Assembly: GCA_037074765.1 (NCBI GenBank)
Contig: JBAMDO010000579.1
Coordinates: forward strand, 806,001-870,000
DNA from: Mansonella perstans
Taxonomy: Eukaryota; Nematoda; Chromadorea; Rhabditida; Onchocercidae
Reading direction: 5' to 3'
Length of the DNA: 64,000 nt
This document shows positions 39,361 to 51,700 of the stretch, piece by piece. How positions within the stretch are numbered: position 1 is the stretch's first letter; each line of letters begins with the position of its first letter. Both the position numbers and the translations under genes were made by a program. The notes below the pieces were generated by a model. The model saw only the letters and a list, made by a program, of their open reading frames with translations, was not told the DNA's origin and searched no databases.

Positions 39361-42300
39361 ATGAAATCTTATCGTTTACAGAGTGGAAGCGGTGACGAGT
39401 GGAATTATAATCTGGAATTCAGCAATGTCACTATGAATAGACGTGATGAAGATGGCAATCAAAAAGACAGCGGACAAGTCCCAGTACCTTTAACAGCATG
39501 CGATCTCAGCACAGCTTCCACTCCTTCCACAGTTTCATCCACAGTATCATTTCAGGTCTCCGTTTCTATTTATTACTATAATTGCAAGGATGGTTCGGCT
39601 TTTAATATATTGCACTTTTGTTGATGTTGCTGAAATGCATTCTTCGGCAAATAAGTCTTAATATATCTTCTAGAGCTCATCTCTCTATTGTTCTTGATTT
39701 TGATACTTTTTTTTTCTTATTTATTTTTTGAAAAGATTAATATGAACATGTCTATATTTTTTCGAAATTTCATCTTGAATACACCCAATTCTTCCTTTTA
39801 TATCATTTAAAATATTTCAGAAATTTTAAATTATGGTTTTCTTATTTCAGTTGCTTCCAACACCCAGTGCAGTAATGGATGAGCCAAAGGAAACCGGTCG
39901 CTGTCATGGTTGCAATAAAATCCAACCATATTCTACTTTCATTATGCTGTCATGTAAACACGGGTGAGTCAAATTCTTTCAAAAACATAGTTGATTCGAA
40001 TATACCCAATCCTTCCTTTACTAAAAATATTAAAGTCGGAATAATTTATTTATTAATTATGAATGTACGAGTTTCTCTGTTCCAATTTTATTTTGTAGAA
40101 ATCTGTTGTGACCATGCTTTTGAGCGAGCGTTTTCTCAAAGCGTTTTGGTGTCCAGCTGTATAATTCACAGAAATTAAGGTTGAAAGCATAAATTGCAAA
40201 CATTTAGTCAGTTTCTTCAGAGATTGTTTATTGATGCATACTTTGTGTTTTATATCCAAGTGTTTTATCTTGTTGATGTTAGTTTAAACTCCTATTTTAA
40301 TTCAACGCTTAATAAGTTTTGTGAAGGGTATTCTAAAATTGAGTATCGAATTTGGTTGATCTTATTTATCCACCACTAGCTGTAATGTTCAAGTATATGG
40401 TTTTTTTTGAATTTAGAAACCGTTGCTGAATGTGTTTATAGAATTTTCAGATTCTGCGGTTCATGTTCTTCAATTATTAGTGAAACCCAACTTTGTCCGT
40501 TGTGCATGAGTAATGTAGCTGTTGGAGGACTTCCATCTTCGTTCAGTACCATCACTGCCAATCCAAGTTCGCTTTTTCCAGAAACTCCACCACATTCCGG
40601 AGATGTTACTGCCACAAATCTTTCATTCGATTCTTCTTTTTCAATATGGGATCCTCTTTCAGCGAAATCGCTTATCAAGCACGAGTTACAGCGCTCAGCG
40701 GTTTGTTATTGATTTCACTCACTGGTGGAATAGTTGAATTCAAAAACTTGCCAAATTTCTTCGATTGCTTTATGAGTGAGCGAAGTGCTACGAGGAAAAA
40801 CAAGAAAAAATGCTACCAAATAAATTGGTAGTATTTAGTCTTACGAACGATATTTCTATCGTATAGTTGAAATATTATTTCAGTTGACTTTTTACAGTGC
40901 TGAAGGACTTCAGAAATGTGAATTTTGCTAGAAATGTTAATTTGAACTTTAGAAATTTTTTGTTTGTTGGAATTCAGCGTGACATATTTTTGAACTAATA
41001 GCAATTACATTAAAAATGGAATATGCATTTTTAGCAAAAAAAAATTCAGGCTAAATTTATTTTTAGGTCCAGACATCCATTCAAAGGACTAAATTCCATT
41101 CTTCACAACAATTATCAGACACTTCGGCACCACATTCGCTATTGGATCCATCTTTACTGACTTTCCAAAGTGGTTCTGCAGCTGCCGCAGGATTATTTTC
41201 ACTGCCTCCCCAGCCACTTACCACTACCTCAACAATAAACTGGCATACCGTTCCAAGTGCTGAAATTCAGCAGACTTTCAGTGCTAAGTATCCGAAATGC
41301 ACAATGTGCGCCGAGGGAAGTAATTTTATGAATTTTAGAATGTTATTCTGAAGCTATATCTATTTGTAGCTTTTGAACAATCTTATGAATTCATAAACTT
41401 AATGAGAACATATTCATCTATAATTGTGTGTTCTTGCATAAAAATATGTAATAGTTTTTAAAACATAATTCATAAGACTTATCTGTAAACAACTTTTTCT
41501 TGCCAACGAGAGTGTTTCTTTTCAGGATAATGCAATAGCAACTGTACGTTGCATGCAGTGTGATGAAACATTGTGTAGTGAGTGTGTTGTTGCTCATTAT
41601 CGCATGCGAGTTACTCGTGAACACAAAGTGGTGCGTATTGAGGCTTTCAAAGGCTCACCGCTACCTCAAGTAAAATTTAAAACTGCTTAAACTCTCCTCA
41701 TTGTGTCTGTACTACGAATCGAAAACTACATTTGAGCATAAGTTTTAGATTTTTCAAGATTAAAGTTCTCTTCATTTTTTTTTGACAAATAAACATCGTC
41801 GATTTATAAAAACAAATTTATTTTAATTGGCATATTTCAATACGTTCTGATAGAAGTACTCATTTACAGCTGAATACGACAAGAGAACCAGTTAAATTCG
41901 AAAATTTACTTGAAACAGAAACATGTAATACTCATGATTCACCCGTGATTTGTACGTGTGTGACATGTAGAAGTGCACCACTTTGCAATATATGCATTGC
42001 GGACCACTCGAAACACAAACTTGTACCCTACGGTGAACTGAGAACATCTTTGCTGACGTTGATTGCAAGCTCAAAGCATGATCAAAAAAATCTAGAAGAT
42101 GCGTTGGAAACTGTGCGTCGAATGTTGGAAAGGGTGGATGCTTCTGTACAGGTCAAAATCATTCGAAATATGAAGGTTTAAATCTAATAGATTAAACTTA
42201 GCTTCTTGATTTAGCTTAAAAACAATCAGATTTTTGAACGTGAGTTTATTGTTTTATGTCAGTAAGATCTTGTCAAGTCAATATTATGTAATTTCACGCA

Positions 42301-45300
42301 AGAATAGAAGCATTCTAGAGTAACTATAATTTAAATCTTCTGCATATGAAAAACTCTTCAGTCGGCAATTCGTGAATTACGATCAGCGATACATTTACAC
42401 ATCAGTGCACTGGAAGAACGCAAGCGCGATTTATTGCAGCGCGTTGATACTATTCGCCAAACTAAGATCAGCACACTGAAAGCTCAGGGAGAACGACTCG
42501 GACAGCGTCATACAGTTTTAACAGAAGCTCTTAAAGTATATTTTTATGCTCTTTAATATTCTTTTTTTCTCTTCATCTGGGATGAGATCCACCTGTTGCT
42601 ATTTCTGTTACCGTTGTAGGTAATCCGCTACGTATCATTCAGAAAGTACTTGCTTTGGATCTCGTTTTTAAATGATAGAGAAGTGAAATTAAGTTAAACC
42701 AATGACTATATTTTATTATTTCGTAGTAGAATTTTGCCGTCTTACTGCAAAAATCAGCAAGCACTAGTAAGTCATTTTGAAAGCAGGATGTGTTAGTTTT
42801 TTCAAATCTTTCTAGGCAGCAGAAATTGTAACAGCTGTCGGTGAAGGAATGGAAATACAACAGCGTAATTCATTTGATGCACTACTTGGTATTTTGCGAG
42901 AACCGTGTTTATATTTGGTACCAAATGAAACTGATTTGATCAAATTCGTACCGCCCGACAGTACTTTTATTTCAAAGTTTGATTTGCATATCTTTGTTTC
43001 CACTTAAATTTATGTTTAAAGGGATTGTTAGTTAAAAAAGACATATTTGTCACACAAAATTTTGTCATTTTTGATAACTTCGTCTCGAATTCTATTACGT
43101 ATTTTATGAGCATGAGGTTTCAGTTATAGATTAATTTTGTCTAATTCACTTACTGTAAATACATTCTAGATTGCGTTCTTTGGGGGAACTGGAAAGCGGT
43201 GCTTGTGCACGAACAACGCATATTATTGGTGAGGGATACAAGCGTGCTATTCGTGATCGGCTATGTACCATTTTAGTGCAAACTCGAGATGCCTGCGGCG
43301 ATCCTTGTACATCAACAAGCCACCAGGTGTCTGCTTCGTTGCTTAGCCCTGAGGGTCGTGTCTTGGATATACGTATTGCGTAAGTTTTGAATTTATTTAA
43401 ATTAATCTCTGTCTTCAAATTGGTTTAGGCTATAAAAGGGGGAGCTCTGAAATGAAGTCAACATTAAACATTCCATGTCTTTGGCTTATCTTTTGCATCA
43501 GATCATATTACAGTGAACAGGATGGAGGTATTTATTTGTTGACTTATTTTCCAACGGATGAAGGAAATCATTTTTTGGATATCAAAATCCGAGGTGTTTC
43601 TATTTGGTACGTTCAAATTTATGTTCAACCAATGAGAAGGCAATCATTTTTAGAACAAATGATCTCGTTCTTATTTACTAGCCACAGGAAAAATTTTCCG
43701 GCTTTCCATTCACCAAACTCAGTATTCCCGATAATATAATTGTCAGGACTGTCTTCATTTCCAATTCCAGTGGGTGTCCTACAGTAATTTATGCACGAAA
43801 GGGTCGAAATTACGAAACAATTGCTCGAACAGGACCATTATTCTCATTTGGTTCAGAAGGTAGCGCTGATGGACAGTTTTGTCGACCGTGGGGAATTTGT
43901 TGCGATAATAAAGGGCGCATTATTGTGGCGGACAGAAGTAACAACCGTGTACAGGTAATGGAATTGCAAATTAGTAGGACCGTTGAACTATCAAGTGCAA
44001 ATTTCAAGGTTTGTATATATATATGGAATTCCAGATTTTCGACAAGGAAGGCAACTTCTTGCACAAGTTCGGTTCTCCAGGAACTCGCCCAGGACAGTTC
44101 GATCGCCCGGCAGGCATCGCTGTCAACTCCATGGTTAACTTTTTGAAATCTTATTTGGTGAACTGGGTTTTTTCATTCTTTTTTTCTTTTGTAATTTTGA
44201 GCTAACTCGTCAAACATTCTCAAGAACAGAGATTTGAATAGCGAATGTTGTTTGTTTTAATGATATCAATTCTTCATTGAAATCTTTAACTGTTCAACTA
44301 ATTATACATTAGTCGTTAGCAGTCCGGTAACTTGCTTTTACGGAAAATAAGAATTTGATTATTCTATAAATCCTTATTAATTTGTGGATAAGTAGCATGT
44401 ATGCTTAACTTGTTTTAACTGCTGAAATGAATTTTAGAACGAAATAGTGGTAGCTGACAAAGACAATCATCGTGTGCAAGTGTTCAGTGAACGTGGAGAT
44501 TTTTTACTGAAATTTGGTGAACGTGGGCGAACTCCTGGTCTTTTCAATTATCCGTGGGGAGTCGCAGTAAATTCATTTAATCAGATTGCGGTTTCGGATA
44601 CCAGAAATCATCGTGTGCAGGTCAGTTCGCAAAATCTTTACTTATGTTCTGGAATATTATTCATCCATGTTCATAATATTACAGATGTTTTCCCCGCAGG
44701 GACATTTTATTCGTAAATTTGGCTTTGACAATTCACTCTATAATTACAAGAATCTGGATTCACCTCGTGGCGTTTGCTATTTGCATGATGGCCAGCTGAT
44801 TATTACGTATGTTTAATTAGCACATATGTGCAGATATCTAAAAAAGCTGAACTAGAGATAAAAATTTTTAGGAAGTGGTCATTTAATTATCGTAATATTA
44901 TGATTGAGCAACTGAATAATTTTATTACTGAGTGAAGTATTATGAGCATTATATTCTCTTTAAAAAAATCGGTATCAGTGTTTTTTGATTCTGTTGTTTA
45001 GAAGTTTTAATTATTTGTAGTTAAATTTTAGTGATTTCAATAATCATCGCCTAGTAATAATGTCATCACGTGGTACAGTTGATATGAAAATGTATGGTGG
45101 CGAAGGTGATGCCGAAGGTTCGTTTTGTCGTCCCCAGGGAATAACAACGGATAATGAAGGGCATATTCTCGTTTGCGATTCACGTAATAATCGAATTCAG
45201 GTTAGGTCTTCTCAGTTTGATTTGTGGGGACGAGTTTATAGGTTTTTCAAATCGTTCGATGTATTTTTAGGTGTTAAGCTTGGATGGGATGCAGTGCATT

Positions 45301-45570
45301 GCATCATTTGGTGATGCAGCCCCAGGACTTCCACCATCAGTTGGAGTTGCTGATACTGGTGCCGGACCAGGTGGAGAAGATGCTATAACACCACTTGCCA
45401 GCATGCCAGCCACACACGTTACTGTAAAAACATCTTCATCTCCTCAGCTATCTACATCTACAAGCGCTGCTCAACATTCAGGACTTGATCGTCCTACCGA
45501 CTTATGCGTTTCACCCGACGGCTTAATTTATGTTGTAGATTTCGGTAGTAGTTGTATTCGTGTTTACTAG
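39361..45570 (+). CDS. lin-41: LIN-41/TRIM71, TRIM-NHL RNA-binding regulator
   Basis: Heterochronic regulator that binds and represses mRNAs; its own mRNA is the classic let-7 target. Exons: 39361-39555, 39851-39963, 40451-40700, 41067-41319, 41539-41669, 41870-42151, 42362-42535, 42816-42976, 43170-43379, 43502-43606, 43771-43954, 44035-44133, 44438-44620, 44685-44806, 45032-45200, 45271-45570; in phase, 976 aa (C. elegans about 1,140). Domains: RING-like (residues 83-121, CHGC...CKHGFCGSC...CPLC), Ser/Pro linker, B-box 1 (about 266-303), B-box 2 (about 333-363), coiled coil (about 375-470), filamin (about 525-640), then six NHL repeats with [22 protein letters not shown] and [10 protein letters not shown]. 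The last blade is preceded by a roughly 55-residue linker. The start uses the first ATG after a TTTTTCAG site; upstream exons are possible. Intron 4 (A|GTAATT ... CAATAG) was chosen by phase. Confidence 0.95.
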
Positions 45571-45916
45571 AGAAGTGTTTCAAATGAGTATTAAACTGAG
45601 TGTTTTGTGATCGTCAGATCGAAAATTTTCCGAATTGAAGAACTTCGAATTCGTCATATTTCCTAAAACATAGCAGTTTCTTCCCATCTGTTACATATGA
45701 CTTTGCTCGTATGTTTATCTCTAGTTGTAGAATTTTTAAAGGTGCTTTCTGTCCTCAATTCTTTAATTTAAAGGTTTTGTTTTCCATTCTTAAAAAAACA
45801 TCTAATAGATACGGTCACCATAAATACGCGTATTTTAATGTATTCAAGTGTGCGCTTGTCTCTTTATTTTTCTTTTCCTGCTTTGTTTGTTGTTTGTTTT
45901 ATCTAAATTTTCACTT

Positions 45917-45923
45917 CTACCTC
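45917..45923 (+). promoter_or_regulatory. let-7 seed match 1 downstream of lin-41
   Basis: CTACCTC, complementary to let-7 bases 2-8, lies 347 bases after the lin-41 stop. A 7-mer is expected by chance about once per 16 kb or less often in AT-rich DNA. I see no strong pairing to the let-7 3' half upstream. Confidence 0.4.
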
Positions 45924-45966
45924 CGGTTTTTCTTTCCCTGTTGAAATAAGTTGTCAAATTGATATC

Positions 45967-46096
45967 TTGTGATTTGTTTTTAATCTACATCTAACCTTGC
46001 TTTTTTAGAATGTTCATTTACTCAAATATTATTTGTGATTTGTTTTCAATCTAAATCGAACCTTGCTTTTTTAGAATGTTCATTTACTCAAATTGT
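45967..46096. repeat. 66-bp direct duplication
   Basis: Two adjacent copies (about 45967-46030 and 46033-46096) share GTGATTTGTTTT, ACCTTGCTTTTTTAGAATG and TTCATTTACTCAAAT. Each copy carries a splice-acceptor-like CTTTTTTAG, immediately before the exon-like segment at 46117. Confidence 0.85.
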
Positions 46097-46116
46097 TAAC
46101 TCCCAGGAACATTTAA

Positions 46117-48753
46117 AAAAATTGCAGTTGGATATATGGTTCGTTCAGATGATTCTGCTCAAAATTGGTTTTGGAACGATTACTCGGACTGGAGCAGAGA
46201 ATTAATAAGTGGTGAGTTATTCCTATAAGACGGTGCGAAACACTTTATTTGATTGTGCAAGGCTGCGCTGATGCAAATTTAACGTCTGTTTTGTGAATCA
46301 ATTTTTAAATGATATTTTTTTCAAAAAAAACCTTCATTTACTAGAACTCCTTTCTCCGCAAAGGAATCCTTTACTTAAATCGGATTTTTTTTTGGATTTG
46401 TGTTATTTAACTAAAAATTTGTTTTCCTGTTATTTTCTAAGTATAGTAGTGCACTTGCGCTAAAAAAACCTTCTAAGTATAGTGTTTTGAAAAATAGCAG
46501 TGGAGGATATGAATGCATTTCCTCTTTTTTCGGCTTACATTATTCGACTTAAGTCCGTGTAAAATTGGTTGAATCGTTTAACATACGATCACGTTTTTAA
46601 ATTTGGAAGTTATTCTCTTGACTTCCACTGATCTTTTGAACTGATAACGGTGTATATCAGCAGTGCATATACTGTCAAGGACGAAGGGTATTTGATAACA
46701 GTGTGTGATAGTCAACGTAAGAGGAAGGTGCAAGAGTTGAAGGTTTTTCTGGCATAAGTGCATTTCAAATTTTTTAGCGTTAATTTTTGCAATCCCCTCA
46801 TTCTCTGCTCTGAATTAAACTATATAGCTCACATATGAATCTATTTGAGCGTTGATCTGTAGCGTAAATTCCAAACGTTTATGTGTGTATGTATATGTGT
46901 GTGTGTATATGTGTGTTTACCTCATTTCTGGATCATTTAATGTAAGATTTCCTCGTATCCCTCCTCAACTCATATACTCAATGTGTTACACTGTACCCTA
47001 CCTCGCATATTGTTCATAGAATAGAAAATGGTATTTTTTTCCTTGGCTTATATATTCTTTGCGATTACCATTTATAGCTTAGTTAGACACTCGAAACTTT
47101 ATGTGTTCTTACTATGAGCATAGATCAGCATTCATTGAACTTGAAATAGAAGTTATTTAAATGGTATGGACTCCTAATTCTTCTTGTTGCCATTTAAGCA
47201 AGTAATTTTGGGAAGCCGAGGTCATTTTTTTAACCATATTTATTTTCATTCTAGCGAGGAGCATCAAAATAGCTTTACTTTCTCTTGTACAGTTAAATTA
47301 GTATGGATATAATTAAGATATGAGGTGGAGTTCTTTTCCCGAATTCAGTGGTTAAATTGTTTGGATTACCACTAACTAACATCAACATAGTTATGTTAGT
47401 CATTGATAAGTTTTAAGTTGAGATTCTAGTACTGTCATGTATGGTCACCTCACTGTCTTTTTCCCTTTCTCCTTATTCTCCGTGTAACCTTTCTCTTATT
47501 TATGTTGCTATTTTTAATGTATAAATCCATATTTTAATTAACATAATTAGAGTTTCATGAAGAGTTTTTTTTCTCGTTATTTGCGGTGAACTTTGAAAGT
47601 ATTTGCGTGTTCTATCTTTATTTGTTGTTTGATAATCAAATAGTTGTTTCTTTGTTCTTTGTTTACATGTTTGTTTCCACAAAATTATGTTTTGTTTAAA
47701 AATATTAATACTAACGCTTTTGCAATTTCGTTCTTCTTGATCATTTTCTTTGTTACCTTATTATCGTGAATGGAGTCAAAAAGATACCACCAATTCATCA
47801 CTGATAAGAATTGTCTTTTCATTTTTGAAATGTTACGTTCAATTAGTTCATTGTTTCTTTTTCACTGTAAAAAAAAAGGATTTTTTTTTCTGTTGATATA
47901 TTATTTCACTTTATGATCACGCTGACGGCCTTATTGTTAATCGTTGCATTTTCCCTTTCATTTTATCAATAGGAGTGATTTTATTTTATGAAGAAATTTT
48001 ACTACATTAGTTAACTAACGTTTGGAAAGTATTTTATTAAATAAGCAGCATATTGAAATAAGTTTAATTATTTTGTTCGGCCTTTTTTTGCAAGTAAATT
48101 TTAGCTTTAATTAGTTTAATGAAAATGGCATTGAACTTCTGATTCATTTGTGGAATTTTTTTTAAACTTTAAGATTCAGTACTTAATAAAGTATTAATTA
48201 ATGATTTCTTTTAGGACAATTTCTAGGCCTTTGATTTCAGTAATCTTGAATATATATACATATAGATAAGAAGCGGGTTATTTCGATTTCCCTTTATTGT
48301 TCTAACTACCTCTGGAAATTGATTTTGTTTCAACTTTCCATCTCAAAATCTTGGTGGCAAACATATGCAACGAACTTTTAGGGAGCTTGCGATATCATTT
48401 AAGGAAATGTTTAATCTGTTTCCATATTTTTGTGTACTCTTCATTTAACTTTCCACAAGATATGCTACTTTTTTTGTTGACCTTAAGTGACATTAGGTTA
48501 TATCGTCTGTTGTCGTTTATCAGCTATGTTATATTTTAAGGCAGTGCAATTCAGAAGTGTTGAGATGACGAAATTCATTTCCTTCTACTATATTTCAAAT
48601 TTATTTAAATTTTCCACGCGTTAGCATTCAATTTATTTGTTCGATTGAATTCAGATCATTCCAGGAAAGCAAACGGAGCTTTCATTCCTTAGAGCTAAAA
48701 ATCGACGAAGGTTACAATCATGTTTGGTAAAATTGGGATTTGAAATATTTTGA
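46117..48753 (+). CDS. Possible small spliced gene, function unknown
   Basis: A segment at 46117-46211 has a TCCCAG acceptor, an ATG at 46136, an open frame (MVRSDDSAQNWFWNDY then SDWSRELISG) and a strong G|GTGAGT donor in phase 1. A second segment starting at 48665 after ATTCCAG continues exactly in phase (GKQTELSFLRAKNRRRLQ) and either runs to TGA at 48751-48753 or splices at 48726. If it splices, an in-phase candidate lies at 49189-49263. The peptide is Trp-rich then basic and I do not recognise it. Two phase-compatible, codon-rich pieces could still be chance in AT-rich DNA. It falls in what may be the lin-41 3' UTR. Confidence 0.3.
46918..46924 (+). promoter_or_regulatory. let-7 seed match 2 downstream of lin-41 (7mer-A1)
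   Basis: TACCTCA pairs with let-7 bases 1-7. It sits 80 bases before the next match, recalling the close pair of let-7 sites in C. elegans lin-41. It is 1.35 kb past the stop, so it counts only if the 3' UTR is that long. Confidence 0.35.
46998..47004 (+). promoter_or_regulatory. let-7 seed match 3 downstream of lin-41
   Basis: CTACCTC, with AACTCATATAC about 25 bases upstream that could pair imperfectly with the let-7 3' end. A fourth match, CTACCTC at 48306-48312, lies beyond the AATAAA at 48185. Confidence 0.35.
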
Positions 48754-51700
48754 TGTCGGAACTGAAAAGGAAAAGAGCTCATATAGCGAGCAATGAGCAC
48801 GTTTTGATATCTAAGGAAATAGAAGTCTTCATCTCACACTTATTTCAGAAGAGTGTCATAGCTAGGCAAATATTTTGTTATTTAAAAATTGAGCTATGTG
48901 AAATTCTCAGAATTCTGGTGCTCAATTTTCAGTAGCCCTAATTTTTTGTCGAATATGAAAATTAAGAAATTTCTCCGATTTGTCGGATATCTATAACATT
49001 TCCCTATGGATTTTTCTTTGCTGCTGAGAAAATGGAAAAACTTTCGTTGGGCAGTAATTAGTGTATTTAAGTTATACTCCGCGTCTTCTGAATTTTCCAA
49101 TCACTTCAGGTCTGTAAAAGTGTACGTCACTATGTTCAAAAAGGCCGTATTTTTTTACAACCATAATTGTTATGTTTTAAATCAACAGGATGATAAGGGT
49201 ATGTCGGTGAATTATTCCGTGCATTCATGCTATTTTCCCAGAAGACTTCAAAGTATTCCCTAGTGTCTTTCTTATCCCTTTTAAAGATATATACCGGCAT
49301 ACTTCTTCGGTGTTATTAGCTATTGGCGGTGAATAATAATTTAACTGTGCGTTTTATTTTTTCCATCGCAAAGCAGTCGGTAATGTCATAGCTTAACACC
49401 ATTTTGAAATGTGACAGTTGAAATACAGCTTGTTGGTCGCATACCTTTTGTTAGTCGATTAGCTGTACATTTTTTGCAGTTCTGCAAAAGAACGTTAAAA
49501 TTGTTAATTTAGGACAGTTATTATTTAAATTGTTCGTACAGATTGTGGAATAGTTAAAAATCATCCTTGTTTTGTTTACTGATGCTTTTTCATTTTTTAA
49601 TTCGGTAATTCTGGATGAGGAAAGTGAGAAGCCAATGACATTTCTGATGTCATATGCGTTACCAGTAAGTTAGGGTAAAACGAAGTGTGGCTTAAAATTC
49701 TTAAATTATTTTTTTGGTATATCGATATTTATGTTAGTCAGTAATTACATGAGGCGTTAAATGAAGTGATTGTGAAGTTTCAGAAGAACGGAAGGTTAAA
49801 GAAACAAGAACAACTCCATCATTTATGCTATGGGTAGTCATCATTTGTATCTATTCATCATTTGTAGGGCATTACTGTACTCTATAATTATTCGATATAG
49901 ATGCATTGTCAAATTTGAGGATCATTTCTGATCAGTTTTTTATTTTTCTTTCCCGATAAAATCTGCCTGAATTGTCGATTTTACGGCGAATGTTTATGAT
50001 ATTGCCTCTATATATTCTGCCTAAAAAAAAAAAAAATTGTTGAAATACTGTCAACTATTTCTTACTTCAAAGGATCGAGTTAAAAGGCCTCTGCATTTTA
50101 TTCTCTATAAATTCTTCGCTTGTTATTTTTTTCTTTTTCTGGGTAACAAAGTTTATTTGGCGAATAAAAATTTTTAATGTTAAAAAAATATGTTACATAT
50201 CGATCCGTTATATTTATTGAAGCATATTCTGCATTATACCATGTGAATTCTGCTTCCTGTTTGATTACTTATAGATATAAAAAAGAGCAAATTATGATAG
50301 TTTAATCTATATCGTTTCATCAAAAGAGTTTTCAAACCAGAAGTTTTCTTTCGTGGGAAAAGGATGAGAAGTTTAACATATTAGGCCGAATTTGTATATT
50401 TGCAAAAAAAAATCACCGAAAATTGTCATTGCAATGTACATCGAATATTAAAAGTTTTATTGGAGATTTTAACTCGTGTTTTATTCGAAATGAAATGGAA
50501 AGGAGCAATTATTTGTCAATCAAATAAAGTGGCGCGTTGGCCTGATTACTTTTTCTTCTTGAAGTTTACAGTAATGTTTAAAAATCATAGTGGCTTCATG
50601 ATATGATCGTTTTGTATATGCAGTAAGTAAAAAGGTCCTTCTCTATTCATGAATAAGAATGGCTGAGTTAAGAGCAATTAAATAAATGCGATAATCTTGT
50701 TAAAATTAATTGAGAGAAAAAAAAGAAATACATCAAGCAATGAGTGATGGTGGACAGCAGACCAAGGATTAATGTTGGAAGATGGTGGTGCTGATAGATG
50801 AACATAACTTCCATCTGTTTTATCGATGAATACCATAAATAGAGAGAATTCTTATCTTTTTTTAATCATTCTATCAATCGATTGATTACACAGAGCCAAT
50901 TATGGTAGTAAACGAAAACTTTTTTCTCTAAACTATTATTAATGAAATTACGGCTACTGGAGTCATACGCATTTTTCATTTGATAACAATCGAATTTGTC
51001 TATCACATTCAGAAGATGAATGGAATGCTGTAGTTTGTATTTTATTTATTATAAATCAGGGTGAAAGTGCTTTATCAGTGGATCTTGAAAAGTGGTAGTA
51101 GAAGTTGAAGGTGGACAATTGAGCGTAAGGTAAATTGAGCAGTATTGCTGGTTCCTTGTTAATGTCCGCTCGTGAAAGTGTAAGGAAACGAAAAAATCAA
51201 AATAGTGACGCAATTATTTTTTTTAAATTTTTCATTAGCTTGCTAGAATGTATAAGTAAGATTGAAGAATTCATGATGAGGCATATTCTATTCCACAACA
51301 GGTAATGACTCTCTATTACAGTTTTAATGGTTAGTTGCAACATTTTTTCTTCAAATGAACTTAGACTATTCCATATTGTCATTGCTGCTGAAGTTTGAGA
51401 ACTATTTGTTAATTATTGGATTCTTTGGAAGTTGCGTAACGGCGACTATCCATTTTATCATAAATTTTTTTTTGTAAATCATTTATAATTTAGTCGAGTA
51501 TGTGATAATTTAGTTGAGTTTTCGAGCAAACTTTTGATTTTGCTTATTTTGTTCTTTTTCTTTAATAGATTTAGTTTTACTTGTTTTTAAATTCTTCTTT
51601 ATCCTTAGGTTCAACTTAGTTTACTTATGAAATTAAAGTGGAAAATTTCAGTTTCGTTGTGGGATAATATAGAAACTTTTTTCTTTTTTCGCATAATTTC

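Noticed and set aside
46136..46211. First exon of a SLO-type potassium channel
   Set aside because: The SDWSRELISG end vaguely recalls DWAGELISG of SLO-1, but none of the membrane or RCK exons follow in the window.
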